Part shown: piece after piece, positions 35,684 to 43,278 of the stretch
Layout of the letters: each line of letters opens with the position of its first letter
How positions within the stretch are numbered: position 1 is the stretch's first letter
From: Verrucomicrobiia bacterium DG1235
GTDB taxonomy: Bacteria; Verrucomicrobiota; Verrucomicrobiia; Opitutales; Opitutaceae
Assembly (NCBI GenBank): GCA_000155695.1
Contig: DS990592.1
Location: 4,660,060 to 4,724,059 of the forward strand
Direction of reading: 5' to 3'
Length of the DNA: 64,000 nt
Position numbers and translations under genes: made by a program
The notes under the pieces: model-generated
Seen by the model: the letters and a program-made list of their open reading frames with translations, nothing else
What the model was told of the DNA's origin: nothing
Database searches by the model: none

Positions 35684-36994
35684 ATGAGCCAAGACCCTAT
35701 TCCAGCAGGCACCCAGATAAAACTCCTCGTCAACACTGCGAGCGAGGCGGTTAACGTGATCCGCGAGAAGTATGGCGAGCTCGCTCGCGTGCTCTCTGTC
35801 AAGCAGGTGGAAGCGGGCGGCCTGAAGCGACTGGTCAGCAAGCCGCGCCTAGAGGTAATCGTAGAGATTCCCGCAGCGGCGAAAGAGTCTGCTCCCAAGC
35901 CTCGGGCGGAAGCTCCCGCTGTGGCTCAAGCTCCAGTATCGGATGTTCAAAAGATGGATACGAAAGAATCCTCGAAATCGGCGCCGCTCAATCAGAGCCC
36001 GATCGGGGATCTGTATTCAAAATCTCAAGCGTCTGAGGACTCTGGCAACTATTTTTCCCAGTTTGAAGATGAGACGCCTGCCGCGAAGGAAGAGCAGGAA
36101 TCGGCTAAGCAAGCATCGTCTTCGGAGGCTCAGCTCGGCACGGCAGCCAATCCTGTGAAGCGCGGCACGCTGGAGGCGGTGACGCGAGCGATATCGATGT
36201 TAGAGTCGGTAGGCTTTGATCGGTCTTTGATTGAGCGGGTGCGCTCGGAGGTAGATTTTAAGGATATCGGCTCTTTACCGACGATGGACTTGTACGCGAA
36301 GATTTGCGATTGGCTGCGTAGTCGTTTTCCGCATACCGATAAGCCTCAGTTGAGAAACCGTCGGGCATTCATTGGTTGTAGTGGCGTGGGCAAGACATCT
36401 GCCTTGTGCAAAATGCTCTCGTCGGACGTTTTCATAAAGGGACTGGCCCCAACGGTGCTCAAGGTTGATTCAGAACTCCCTAATCCAAGCGATGGCTTGG
36501 AAGTCTTTTGCGAGATCATGGGAGTGGGCCTGGCGCGCTCGGCGAGCGAGGTGGAGGAAATTAGTGATGAACGGCCTTTGCTTGTGGATATGCCCGGCTA
36601 TTCGCTCGGAGACGAGGGCTCGCTCGAAGCGTGCCGCGAGACGCTAGACACGCTAGGCATCGAGGAGAGAATTATCGTGGTGAATGCTGCCTACGAGGCG
36701 GAACTGATTGCCGACATGCTTGCCGCCGGCGAATCGATCGGCGCGAACAAGGTAGTGTTTACCCACTTGGAGGAGACCCGGAAAGCCGGGAAGCTTTGGA
36801 AGTTTTTGTTAAATCGACGGATGGAGCCTTTGTTCTTCAGTGAAGGCCCGAATCCAGCTGGTGAATACACGATGGAAACCTACAGCTATCTGCTTGAGCG
36901 CTCCTTCCCGAACGGGAGAGAGCTTGCTGCCGCCTCGAAGAGGGGGAATCGGAGAGCGTCAAGCGCGACAAGGGAGGCGTCTGTTAGATCGTGA
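35684..36994 (+). CDS. flhF: FlhF, SRP-type GTPase for flagellar placement
   Basis: 436 residues. N-terminal conserved stretch TQIKLLVNTASEAVNVIREKYGELARVLSVK, a disordered Ala/Ser/Glu linker (about 65-160), an N-domain helix bundle and the GTPase. P-loop IGCSGVGKTSALCK near 229, LLVDMPGYSL (G3-like) near 300 and VFTHLEETRKAGK (G4-like THLEE) near 362. FlhF sets the site and number of flagella in other bacteria, usually with FlhG; here the next gene is a small membrane protein, not flhG. Confidence 0.92.
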   Translation: MSQDPIPAGTQIKLLVNTASEAVNVIREKYGELARVLSVKQVEAGGLKRLVSKPRLEVIVEIPAAAKESAPKPRAEAPAVAQAPVSDVQKMDTKESSKSAPLNQSPIGDLYSKSQASEDSGNYFSQFEDETPAAKEEQESAKQASSSEAQLGTAANPVKRGTLEAVTRAISMLESVGFDRSLIERVRSEVDFKDIGSLPTMDLYAKICDWLRSRFPHTDKPQLRNRRAFIGCSGVGKTSALCKMLSSDVFIKGLAPTVLKVDSELPNPSDGLEVFCEIMGVGLARSASEVEEISDERPLLVDMPGYSLGDEGSLEACRETLDTLGIEERIIVVNAAYEAELIADMLAAGESIGANKVVFTHLEETRKAGKLWKFLLNRRMEPLFFSEGPNPAGEYTMETYSYLLERSFPNGRELAAASKRGNRRASSATREASVRS

Positions 36995-37263
36995 TGTACG
37001 CCATGCTAATGGGAGGTTTACTCGGCTTCGCGTCGATTTTTCTAATCGGCCTGGCGGTCGGAAAAGAGCCATTGAGCGCGCTTTCTCAAGCGAGCGTGGG
37101 CAGCTTTCTTTGCGGACTGCTTTTCCTGTGGGTCGGACAAATTTGGATAAGGAATGTTAGGCAAATGCTCATGGAGAAGCGTCAAGCCGCTATCGCTGCG
37201 ATGGCGGAGGCTGAGGAAAGAAAACAGCATGACGCTAAAGAGCGCGGATCAAAACCCGTATAA
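36991..37263 (+). CDS. Small two-helix membrane protein between flhF and fliA
   Basis: 90 residues from a GTG overlapping the flhF stop (GTGA); the ATG at 36994 is an equally possible start. Two membrane helices (about 5-24 GGLLGFASIFLIGLAVG; about 36-54 GSFLCGLLFLWVGQIWI) and a Lys/Glu/Ala-rich helical cytoplasmic tail. Not recognised. Its place, where flhG often stands, and its tight coupling suggest a role in flagellar placement or FlhF membrane targeting (inference). Confidence 0.75.
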   Translation: MMYAMLMGGLLGFASIFLIGLAVGKEPLSALSQASVGSFLCGLLFLWVGQIWIRNVRQMLMEKRQAAIAAMAEAEERKQHDAKERGSKPV

Positions 37264-37277
37264 ATACCCAACCAACT

Positions 37278-38087
37278 ATGAATGATATTAACGTGAAGGA
37301 GAGGAAGGACAGTTCAAAGGGAAAGAAAGCGCAGGCGGCGAAGGCCTACGGCGTGGATGAATCCTCGAAGCCACCCGTCCAGCAAGCCGAACTTTTTGAG
37401 ACGTACATGCCTCTTGTGCGCTCGATTGTTGCCAGAATTAAAATCAACCTGCCTCCGCACATCGACGAGCAGGATCTGCACAGTGTTGGCATCACTGGTC
37501 TGATCGCGGCGCTTAAGAAGTACGATCCTGCGCAGAAGAAATCCTTTGGCTCCTATGCTGCGATGCGTATCCGCGGTTCCATCCTCGACGAGCTGCGTCG
37601 CATGGACTGGATGCCTCGCAATGCCCGAACGAATTTTAAGAAGCTTCGCGCCACGATCGAGGAAGTTGAACAACGCCTTGGACGACCTGCGACGGAAGAG
37701 GAGATCCGGGCCGAGCTCGGCCTCAACCGCAAGGAGTACGACCAGCTGATGGCGGAAACCCGCCCTGTGAGCTTTCTGCCTCTAGACAACGCCGCTGCGG
37801 GCGGAGACGATGGGGAAGGGGCGGACTTGTACGAAGTCATTCCGGACGACAACGTTGTCCCCGTCACCTCCAAGATGGAGAAGGACGAGGTGACGCGTCT
37901 GGTGGCGGAGCGGATCAACCAGCTTCCTGAAACGCCGCGCAAGGTGTTGGCGATGTATTACTTCCAGGACATGCGTCTCGCGGAAATCGCGGAGGTGTTT
38001 GGCCTTACCGAGTCTCGCATTTGCCAGATTCACTCGCAGGCGATCATAAGCTTGAGAAGCTATATCACGAGCGTGATGCATAAGTAA
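37278..38087 (+). CDS. fliA: FliA, sigma-28 factor
   Basis: 269 residues. Flagellar sigma factor for late genes. Region 2 (LVRSIVARIKINLPPHIDEQDLHSVGITGL, FGSYAAMRIRGSILDELRRMDW) and region 4 (LPETPRKVLAMYYFQDMRLAEIAEVFGLTESRICQIHSQAI) are complete. An extra acidic loop (DDGEGADLYEVIPDD) lies before region 4. A sigma-28 promoter follows directly, before motA. FlgM, its usual inhibitor, is not in the window. Confidence 0.96.
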   Translation: MNDINVKERKDSSKGKKAQAAKAYGVDESSKPPVQQAELFETYMPLVRSIVARIKINLPPHIDEQDLHSVGITGLIAALKKYDPAQKKSFGSYAAMRIRGSILDELRRMDWMPRNARTNFKKLRATIEEVEQRLGRPATEEEIRAELGLNRKEYDQLMAETRPVSFLPLDNAAAGGDDGEGADLYEVIPDDNVVPVTSKMEKDEVTRLVAERINQLPETPRKVLAMYYFQDMRLAEIAEVFGLTESRICQIHSQAIISLRSYITSVMHK

Positions 38088-38105
38088 TTTTCTCCACGTT
38101 CTGGG

Positions 38106-38132
38106 TAAAGTTCTCCCTTCGCGGACCGATAG
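38106..38132 (+). promoter_or_regulatory. Sigma-28 (FliA) promoter of motA
   Basis: TAAAGTTC (38106-38113), eleven-base spacer, ACCGATAG (38125-38132): close to the consensus TAAAGTTT-N11-GCCGATAA, with mismatches only at the outer positions. Start expected near 38139, just before the ribosome binding site AGGAGAG and the motA ATG at 38148. Confidence 0.8.
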
Positions 38133-38147
38133 GAGAGACCAGCAGCT

Positions 38148-39008
38148 ATGTTTGTAATTATTGGATCACTAATCGTTTTGGGAGCGACCGTCGGGGCCTT
38201 TATCTGGTCCGGTGGCAGCTTGATATTGCTGTGGCACCCACCCGAGATTTTGGCGATTGGCGGCATCAGTCTTGGGGTAGCGGTGATTTGCGCCCCTAAG
38301 GATGTCTTGATCCACACGGTCCACGCGATTTTGGGAGCCTTGAAAGGCGCTGGTCCGAGCAAGGACGACTATCTCGATCTTATGAAGGTGATGTACGAGC
38401 TCTTCATGCTCGGCCGCCGCAATGGTCTGCTCGCCCTCGACGAGCACGTGAGTTCTCCCGAATCGAGCTCGATCTTTCAAAACTATCCCAGCTTTCTGGC
38501 GGACAAGGACAAGGTCACCTTTCTCTGCTCCGCTTTAAGACCGATCATTGACGGCAAGATCAAGCCCGACCAGCTCGAGCCCTTGCTCAAGGCTGAGATC
38601 GACGCCAAGAAGCATGCGGCTCACGGGCCGATCAACGTCTTGCACCTCTTGGGTGACTCGCTTCCTGGTATCGGAATCGTGGCGGCGGTTATGGGTATTA
38701 TCCTGACCATGAGCGTATTGGACCAGGGAGTTATGGTGATTGGCGGCAAGATTTCCGCGGCGCTCTCCGGTACCTTTCTCGGAATTTTCGTGGCCTACGG
38801 ATTCATCAATCCGCTGTGTAACGTGATCGAGTTCGGAAACGAGGCTGAGGAGACCTACTACATTTGCATGTCTCGCTCGATCGGAGCCTTTGCTCGCGGC
38901 CTCGCTCCTATCATGGCGGTTGAGCTCGCTCGTCGCAGTCTCGAGGCGAGCATGGTGCCGAGCGCGGATGATTTGGAAAACATCCTGAAGTCCTCCACCG
39001 GAGGCTGA
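38148..39008 (+). CDS. motA: MotA, stator channel protein
   Basis: 286 residues, four membrane helices. Opens with FVIIGSLIVLGATVGAFIW, has the cytoplasmic loop carrying the charges that touch FliG, and helices 3-4 GDSLPGIGIVAAVMGIILTMS and ISAALSGTFLGIFVAYGFINP with the conserved Pro and Ala/Gly pattern. Together with MotB it drives rotation by ion flow; proton or sodium use cannot be told from sequence alone. Nine bases before motB. Confidence 0.96.
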   Translation: MFVIIGSLIVLGATVGAFIWSGGSLILLWHPPEILAIGGISLGVAVICAPKDVLIHTVHAILGALKGAGPSKDDYLDLMKVMYELFMLGRRNGLLALDEHVSSPESSSIFQNYPSFLADKDKVTFLCSALRPIIDGKIKPDQLEPLLKAEIDAKKHAAHGPINVLHLLGDSLPGIGIVAAVMGIILTMSVLDQGVMVIGGKISAALSGTFLGIFVAYGFINPLCNVIEFGNEAEETYYICMSRSIGAFARGLAPIMAVELARRSLEASMVPSADDLENILKSSTGG

Positions 39009-39017
39009 TCCTAGGCG

Positions 39018-39800
39018 ATGAAGCAATTGGGGACACACCACGGCGGAGCTTGGAAGGTCGCGTACGCGGATTTCGTGACGGCGATGATGGCTCTCTTTAT
39101 GGTACTCTGGCTGACCTCTCAGGACGAGAGTCTCAAGCGGGACCTCGCCAAGTATTTTCAGGATCCCTACAATACGCCGATGGACAATTCCATGGGCGTT
39201 ATCGAAAGCCCGACGGAAGGCCAGCCTTCTAGCGCCAATGGGCAAGCCAAGGGCAAGGCCGAGATATCGGACTTCAAGGTGCTCTACGAAATGGCCCAGG
39301 AGTTCATGCGCCTGCTCAACATCGACAGCGCGAATCCCGATCAGAAGCCGGTCGATCTCGACGTGACGAGCGACGGGCTCCGCGTGACCTTGTACGATCG
39401 GGACGCTCATCCCTTTTTCGTTGAGAACAGCGCGGACTACACGCCTTGGGGCTCGTTCGTGATTGAGACGCTCGCCTGGCTCGTGCAACGACACAATTTT
39501 ATGGTTCGAGTGGATGGATACGTCTCGGAGGGCTTTGAAGGCGACGGCTGGGAGTACACCGCATGGGAGTTGTCCAGCGATCGCGCGAATTCGACCCGAA
39601 GGCTCCTGGAGCGCTACGGCGTGCGAAGGGGACAGTTTAAGTCCGTCACCTCGCACGGCAATATGGAGCCACTTCCTTTCATGCACCCGACGGCGGAGGC
39701 GAATGATCGCGTCTCGATAAGCCTTGTCTTGTCAGAGGTGTTTAACATTCTCGATGAACGCGCTTCGGAGGGGAATCCTCCAGTGGCGCCGACTCAGTAA
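39018..39800 (+). CDS. motB: MotB, stator anchor protein
   Basis: 260 residues. Membrane helix WKVAYADFVTAMMALFMVLWL with the ion-carrying Asp at 18, a plug/linker, and the OmpA-like peptidoglycan-binding domain (MVRVDGYVSEGFE, LSSDRANSTRRLLERYGV, SVTSHGN, NDRVSISLVL). Overlaps the next small gene by one base (TAATG). Confidence 0.95.
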   Translation: MKQLGTHHGGAWKVAYADFVTAMMALFMVLWLTSQDESLKRDLAKYFQDPYNTPMDNSMGVIESPTEGQPSSANGQAKGKAEISDFKVLYEMAQEFMRLLNIDSANPDQKPVDLDVTSDGLRVTLYDRDAHPFFVENSADYTPWGSFVIETLAWLVQRHNFMVRVDGYVSEGFEGDGWEYTAWELSSDRANSTRRLLERYGVRRGQFKSVTSHGNMEPLPFMHPTAEANDRVSISLVLSEVFNILDERASEGNPPVAPTQ

Positions 39801-40054
39801 TGGACAGTTATCTTTCAGGTAGAGAACAAGTTGGGGAATCCAAGAAGAACAAGATCCCGATGCAGCTTGGCCCTTCGCAAAAGGGCCTCGGTGACTTGGC
39901 TTTGCCGCCCTCCGAGGATGCGGAGGAGAAGGAAGTCTGCGGAGAGGGTGGAAGCAAGGTGGCCTACGTCACGGAAGAGGGGCGCGTGACCAAGATCGTC
40001 GTCACCTGCAATTGCGGCCAGGTCACCGAGATCGATTGCAAATACGAGGAGTGA
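39800..40054 (+). CDS. Small Cys-containing protein coupled to motB
   Basis: 84 residues, not recognised. The N-terminal half is polar and likely disordered (MDSYLSGREQVGESKKNKIP). The C-terminal half has four Cys: EVCGEGG, then TCNCGQVTEIDCKYEE, which could bind zinc or another metal. No signal peptide, so cytoplasmic. Its start overlaps the motB stop, so it is translated with the stator genes; a role with the motor or as regulator is possible but unproven. Confidence 0.75.
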   Translation: MDSYLSGREQVGESKKNKIPMQLGPSQKGLGDLALPPSEDAEEKEVCGEGGSKVAYVTEEGRVTKIVVTCNCGQVTEIDCKYEE

Positions 40055-40145
40055 TCCCTGCGCAAGCTGCCTCCTAGGTGAGGGAAAAAATTGCCGTTTA
40101 ATTTAGCTGATCTCGTAATTCATTGACTGACAGCTAATTGTGAAT

Positions 40146-40163
40146 CTGGCATGTGGGTTGCTT
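40146..40163 (+). promoter_or_regulatory. Sigma-54 promoter of flgF operon
   Basis: CTGGCATGTGGGTTGCTT: GG at 40148-40149, GC at 40160-40161, ten bases between. Expected start near 40173, only four bases before the flgF ATG at 40177, so the mRNA is essentially leaderless. It serves the flgF-flagellin block. Confidence 0.8.
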
Positions 40164-40176
40164 TGTAGGCACCCAA

Positions 40177-40929
40177 ATGCTGAACGGAGTCTATCAAAAT
40201 GCAGCGGCCATGACGGGCCTTGAGAACTGGAACAATTCGATTGCCCAGAACATCGCCCAGTCGTCCACGCCCGGCTACAAGAAGGCGATGCTTTCCTTCG
40301 AAGGGGTGGAAGCGGGCTCAGTTGGCATTAAGAATTCTTTCGGCAACACGCTGCAGCACGCCAGCATCCAGACCAAGGGCGTTGGGGCGGTAGATTTTTC
40401 CAGTGGCTCGATCGTTACTACAAACGGCGAATTTGACTTCGCTCTCGAGGGTGACGGCTTTTTCGAGCTCAGGGCGGATGACGGACAATTGGTCTACACC
40501 CGTGACGGTCAGTTCAAGATGAATGACCAGGGCGAGCTCGTGAGCAAGCAAGGCTTTCACGTGATGTCGGATACGCGAAACATCATTCAGTTGATCCCGG
40601 ATGGAGGGCGTCTTCAGGCGGCCAATGACGGCACGCTGCGTCAAGGCGGACAGAAGGTCGCCGAGATGAGCATTCGTGGAGTCGAGAATCCGGAATACAT
40701 GATCCGCTCCAATGGCGGCTTTATCCTCGGTCCGAATAATGAAGAGGCAGCTCGCCACATCGAAGCTCCTTTCGTTCGTCACGGCTCTCTCGAGCAGAGC
40801 AACGTCTCCGCTACTACTGAGATGATCAATCTCATCAATGTTTCCCGCTCCTTTCAAATCAACCAGAGAGTGATCCAGCAGCATGATGACGTCCTCGGCA
40901 AAGCGATTCAAACGCTCGGAGGCCGCTAG
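40177..40929 (+). CDS. flgF: FlgF, rod protein
   Basis: 250 residues from ATG 40177 (MLNGVYQNAAAMTGLENWNN), which lines up with the MLxGLYxAASGM start of FlgF/FlgG; a GTG at 40153 is in frame but lies inside the sigma-54 promoter. Contains SIAQNIAQSSTPGYKKA, FALEGDGFFELR, YTRDGQFKMNDQGELV and the C-terminal ATTEMINLINVSRSFQINQ. Proximal rod component. Precedes flgG. Confidence 0.93.
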   Translation: MLNGVYQNAAAMTGLENWNNSIAQNIAQSSTPGYKKAMLSFEGVEAGSVGIKNSFGNTLQHASIQTKGVGAVDFSSGSIVTTNGEFDFALEGDGFFELRADDGQLVYTRDGQFKMNDQGELVSKQGFHVMSDTRNIIQLIPDGGRLQAANDGTLRQGGQKVAEMSIRGVENPEYMIRSNGGFILGPNNEEAARHIEAPFVRHGSLEQSNVSATTEMINLINVSRSFQINQRVIQQHDDVLGKAIQTLGGR

Positions 40930-40978
40930 TAGCCAAATCCTCAATACGACTTTTTCAGAACAACCCACCTAACGAACT

Positions 40979-41761
40979 ATGAGCATCTCACTTTACTCGG
41001 CAGCGAGCGGCATGGAGGCCCAGCAGACAAATCTCAATGTCATCTCCAACAACATTGCCAACGTGAGCACGACCGGCTTCAAGAAGAGCAAGGTCGAGTT
41101 TCAGGACATGTTCTACCAGGTGCCGAAGTCAGTCGGCGCGGACTCCGGAGGCAACATCCTCCCGACTGGTATTCAGGTTGGTACTGGCACGCAGGTCGTG
41201 TCCACGTCCAAGGTTTTCACTCAAGGTCAGGTCTCTCAGACCGGTGAGCAGCTCGACGTCGCCATCGTGGGAGACGGATTCTTTCGCGTTACCGGTCCAG
41301 ATAACGAAACGCTCTACACACGTGACGGAGCTTTCAAGGTGGGGCCTACGGGAGAGGTGACGAACAGCCAAGGCATGACGGCGATCGACTTCGCCGCTCC
41401 GCCCGCTGGTACTACCAAGGTCGTGATCAATGACACGGGAGGGGTTACCTATCTCGCGGATGACAGCGACGTGCTGGGTCGAGGCCAATTGCAGACAGCT
41501 CGCTTCCGCAACTCCTCCGGTTTGCTTGCTCTTGGCGGAAATCTCTTTCGTGAAACCGACGCCAGTGGAGCTCCTACGGTAGGAAATCCTGGAGCGGATG
41601 GTTCTGGCACGCTTCAACAAGGTTACCTCGAAACCTCTAACGTGAACATTGTCGAAGAGATGGTGAACATGATTCTCGCCCAGCGAGCCTACGAAATTAA
41701 TTCAAAGTCCATCCAGACTTCGGACTCCATGATGCAGCAAGTCGCCCAGCTCAAGCGCTAG
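40979..41761 (+). CDS. flgG: FlgG, distal rod protein
   Basis: 260 residues, the family's usual length. SLYSAASGMEAQQTNLNVISNNIANVSTTGFKK, FQDMFYQVPKSVG, VAIVGDGFFRV and the C-terminal LETSNVNIVEEMVNMILAQRAYEINSK are all typical. Forms the distal drive shaft inside the P and L rings encoded just downstream. Confidence 0.97.
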   Translation: MSISLYSAASGMEAQQTNLNVISNNIANVSTTGFKKSKVEFQDMFYQVPKSVGADSGGNILPTGIQVGTGTQVVSTSKVFTQGQVSQTGEQLDVAIVGDGFFRVTGPDNETLYTRDGAFKVGPTGEVTNSQGMTAIDFAAPPAGTTKVVINDTGGVTYLADDSDVLGRGQLQTARFRNSSGLLALGGNLFRETDASGAPTVGNPGADGSGTLQQGYLETSNVNIVEEMVNMILAQRAYEINSKSIQTSDSMMQQVAQLKR

Positions 41762-41763
41762 TC

Positions 41764-42622
41764 ATGAAATTTTCGATACTTCTACGCCTCACCATCGGAC
41801 TCGGCATCGCCGTATTTATTTTCGCGTCCGCTCTTCGCGCTTCGCTCGAAGACATTCTCGCTCCTTTGCCGATGGCGGAAGTTGCCGCTGTATCCAAGCC
41901 AAGCTTACGTACGCTCGAATCGGTCGTCGCGGTTAGCCCCATCGTTAAGTCGCCGCCGGTTGAAGTGGAGGAGGAGTACGCAGCGGATTCGATCCTCGCA
42001 TCGGACGTGCACGAAGCGGTGGTGGCTGCGATGCAGGAAAGCCTTCGCCCTGCGGGAGACCTTACGCTCGTGCCCTTGCGAGACTTGCCGGACCTTTCGT
42101 CTTATTCGCATCCGTTCGCGGTGAACTTGATCACGGTGCCAGGTCGTCTTTCGCGTGGAAATGTCCTACTGAGATTTCAGGTGGAGAACGAGGAAGGCAT
42201 CCTAGGCGAGTGGAGTGTTCCGTTTCGCGTACACCTTTTTAGCGAAGTTTGGTATCCGCGGGCGCACCTTCGTCGTGGAGATCTCGCGACGCCGTCGGAT
42301 TTCGATATTCGCCAAGTCGATTTGCTTGCCGAGCCTGACGCAGTGCCGGCAGGCTCTCGAGAGCCTGCTTCGCCACGAGTACAGCAGGGATATTACACCA
42401 GGCAGACCGCTTAACTGGAAGGATCTTATGGAGCGGGCGCTCGTTCGCAAAGGCGACGTAGTAGAGGTCTCCGCCGTCAACGGACTTCTAGCTATCACTA
42501 TGCGCGCCATCGCTCGTCAGGACGGCACGGATGGCGATTTGATTCTCCTTAGAAATATTGATTCAGCCAAAGAATTCTCTGCCCGAGTGATCGGGGAGAA
42601 TAGGGTAGAAGTCATATTCTAG
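41764..42622 (+). pseudogene. flgA: FlgA, P-ring chaperone, with one frameshift
   Basis: FlgA is the periplasmic chaperone for FlgI. The first frame (41764-42414) gives a signal-like N-terminus MKFSILLRLTIGLGIAVFIFASALRA, a variable part and the start of the SAF-like domain (WYPRAHLRRGDLATPSDFDIRQ, DLLAEPDAVPAG) and then unrelated residues to a stop. The second frame, ending at 42622, continues the family: HEYSRDITPGRPLNWKDLMERALVRKGD and SARVIGENRVEVIF. One surplus base in about 42340-42365 joins them; repaired length is about 285 residues. As written the product would be cut in the middle of the conserved domain. An assembly error or a real mutation are both possible; flgB in the same cluster is also shifted. 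Two bases after flgG. Confidence 0.85.
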
Positions 42623-42643
42623 AAATATTCAACGACACTTATA

Positions 42644-43246
42644 ATGCGTATACATCTTTTCATTACACTTGCTCTACTCCTCGCGGCGAACCTGCCGGCG
42701 AAGTCCCTTTGGAATTCGAAGAAGAACAACGAGGCGGGCATGTTCGCGGATCGCACTGCGGCTCGTGTCGGCGACATTCTGATGATCGAGGTCAGCGAAG
42801 AGACGATTGTGAATCGTTCTTCTGCTAAGACCTCTTCGACGGACTCGAATGTAGGTCATGGATTTGATTCGCTCGTTCTACCTGATATTTTGGATTCGGA
42901 CACGGTCCTGCCTAGTATTGATATTTCACCTACTGAAAGCTTCAATGGTAGTGGATCGATTAGCGACGCGAACATTATGGAGTCGAAAATTTCGGTGATG
43001 GTTGTCGACGTAAAGCCGAACGGAAATCTCGTCATCGAGGGAGCCAGAAAAGTCATGTCTTCGGGTGAAGCTCAGTACCTTGTCGTTCGCGGTATTGTGC
43101 GCGGAGATGACGTGGATGCCAACAATACCGTCTTGTCTGCCAATGTTCTCAATGCCGCAGTTGAGCTCTTCAGCGAAGGCGATCTCAAAAACGCACAGAC
43201 CAAGGGCTGGGTTCAGCGTCTGGTCGACGTGACCAATATCCTCTAG
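42644..43246 (+). CDS. flgH: FlgH, L-ring protein, without lipobox Cys
   Basis: 200 residues. Outer-membrane L ring. Signal peptide MRIHLFITLALLLAANLPAKS; then MFADRTAARVGDILMIEVSEET, the conserved FlgH block, and C-terminal ANNTVLSANVLNAAVELFSEGDLKNAQTKGW. Most FlgH proteins are lipoproteins with a Cys after the signal peptide and a linker of about 40 residues; here there is no Cys in the N-terminal region and almost no linker, so anchoring must differ. Follows flgA, precedes flgI. Confidence 0.92.
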   Translation: MRIHLFITLALLLAANLPAKSLWNSKKNNEAGMFADRTAARVGDILMIEVSEETIVNRSSAKTSSTDSNVGHGFDSLVLPDILDSDTVLPSIDISPTESFNGSGSISDANIMESKISVMVVDVKPNGNLVIEGARKVMSSGEAQYLVVRGIVRGDDVDANNTVLSANVLNAAVELFSEGDLKNAQTKGWVQRLVDVTNIL

Positions 43247-43278
43247 TCGTAAGACAGCACCCAATTCCTATTTCTACA

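Noticed and set aside
40055-40140. Terminator after the small Cys protein
   Set aside because: No stem followed by a T run could be drawn.
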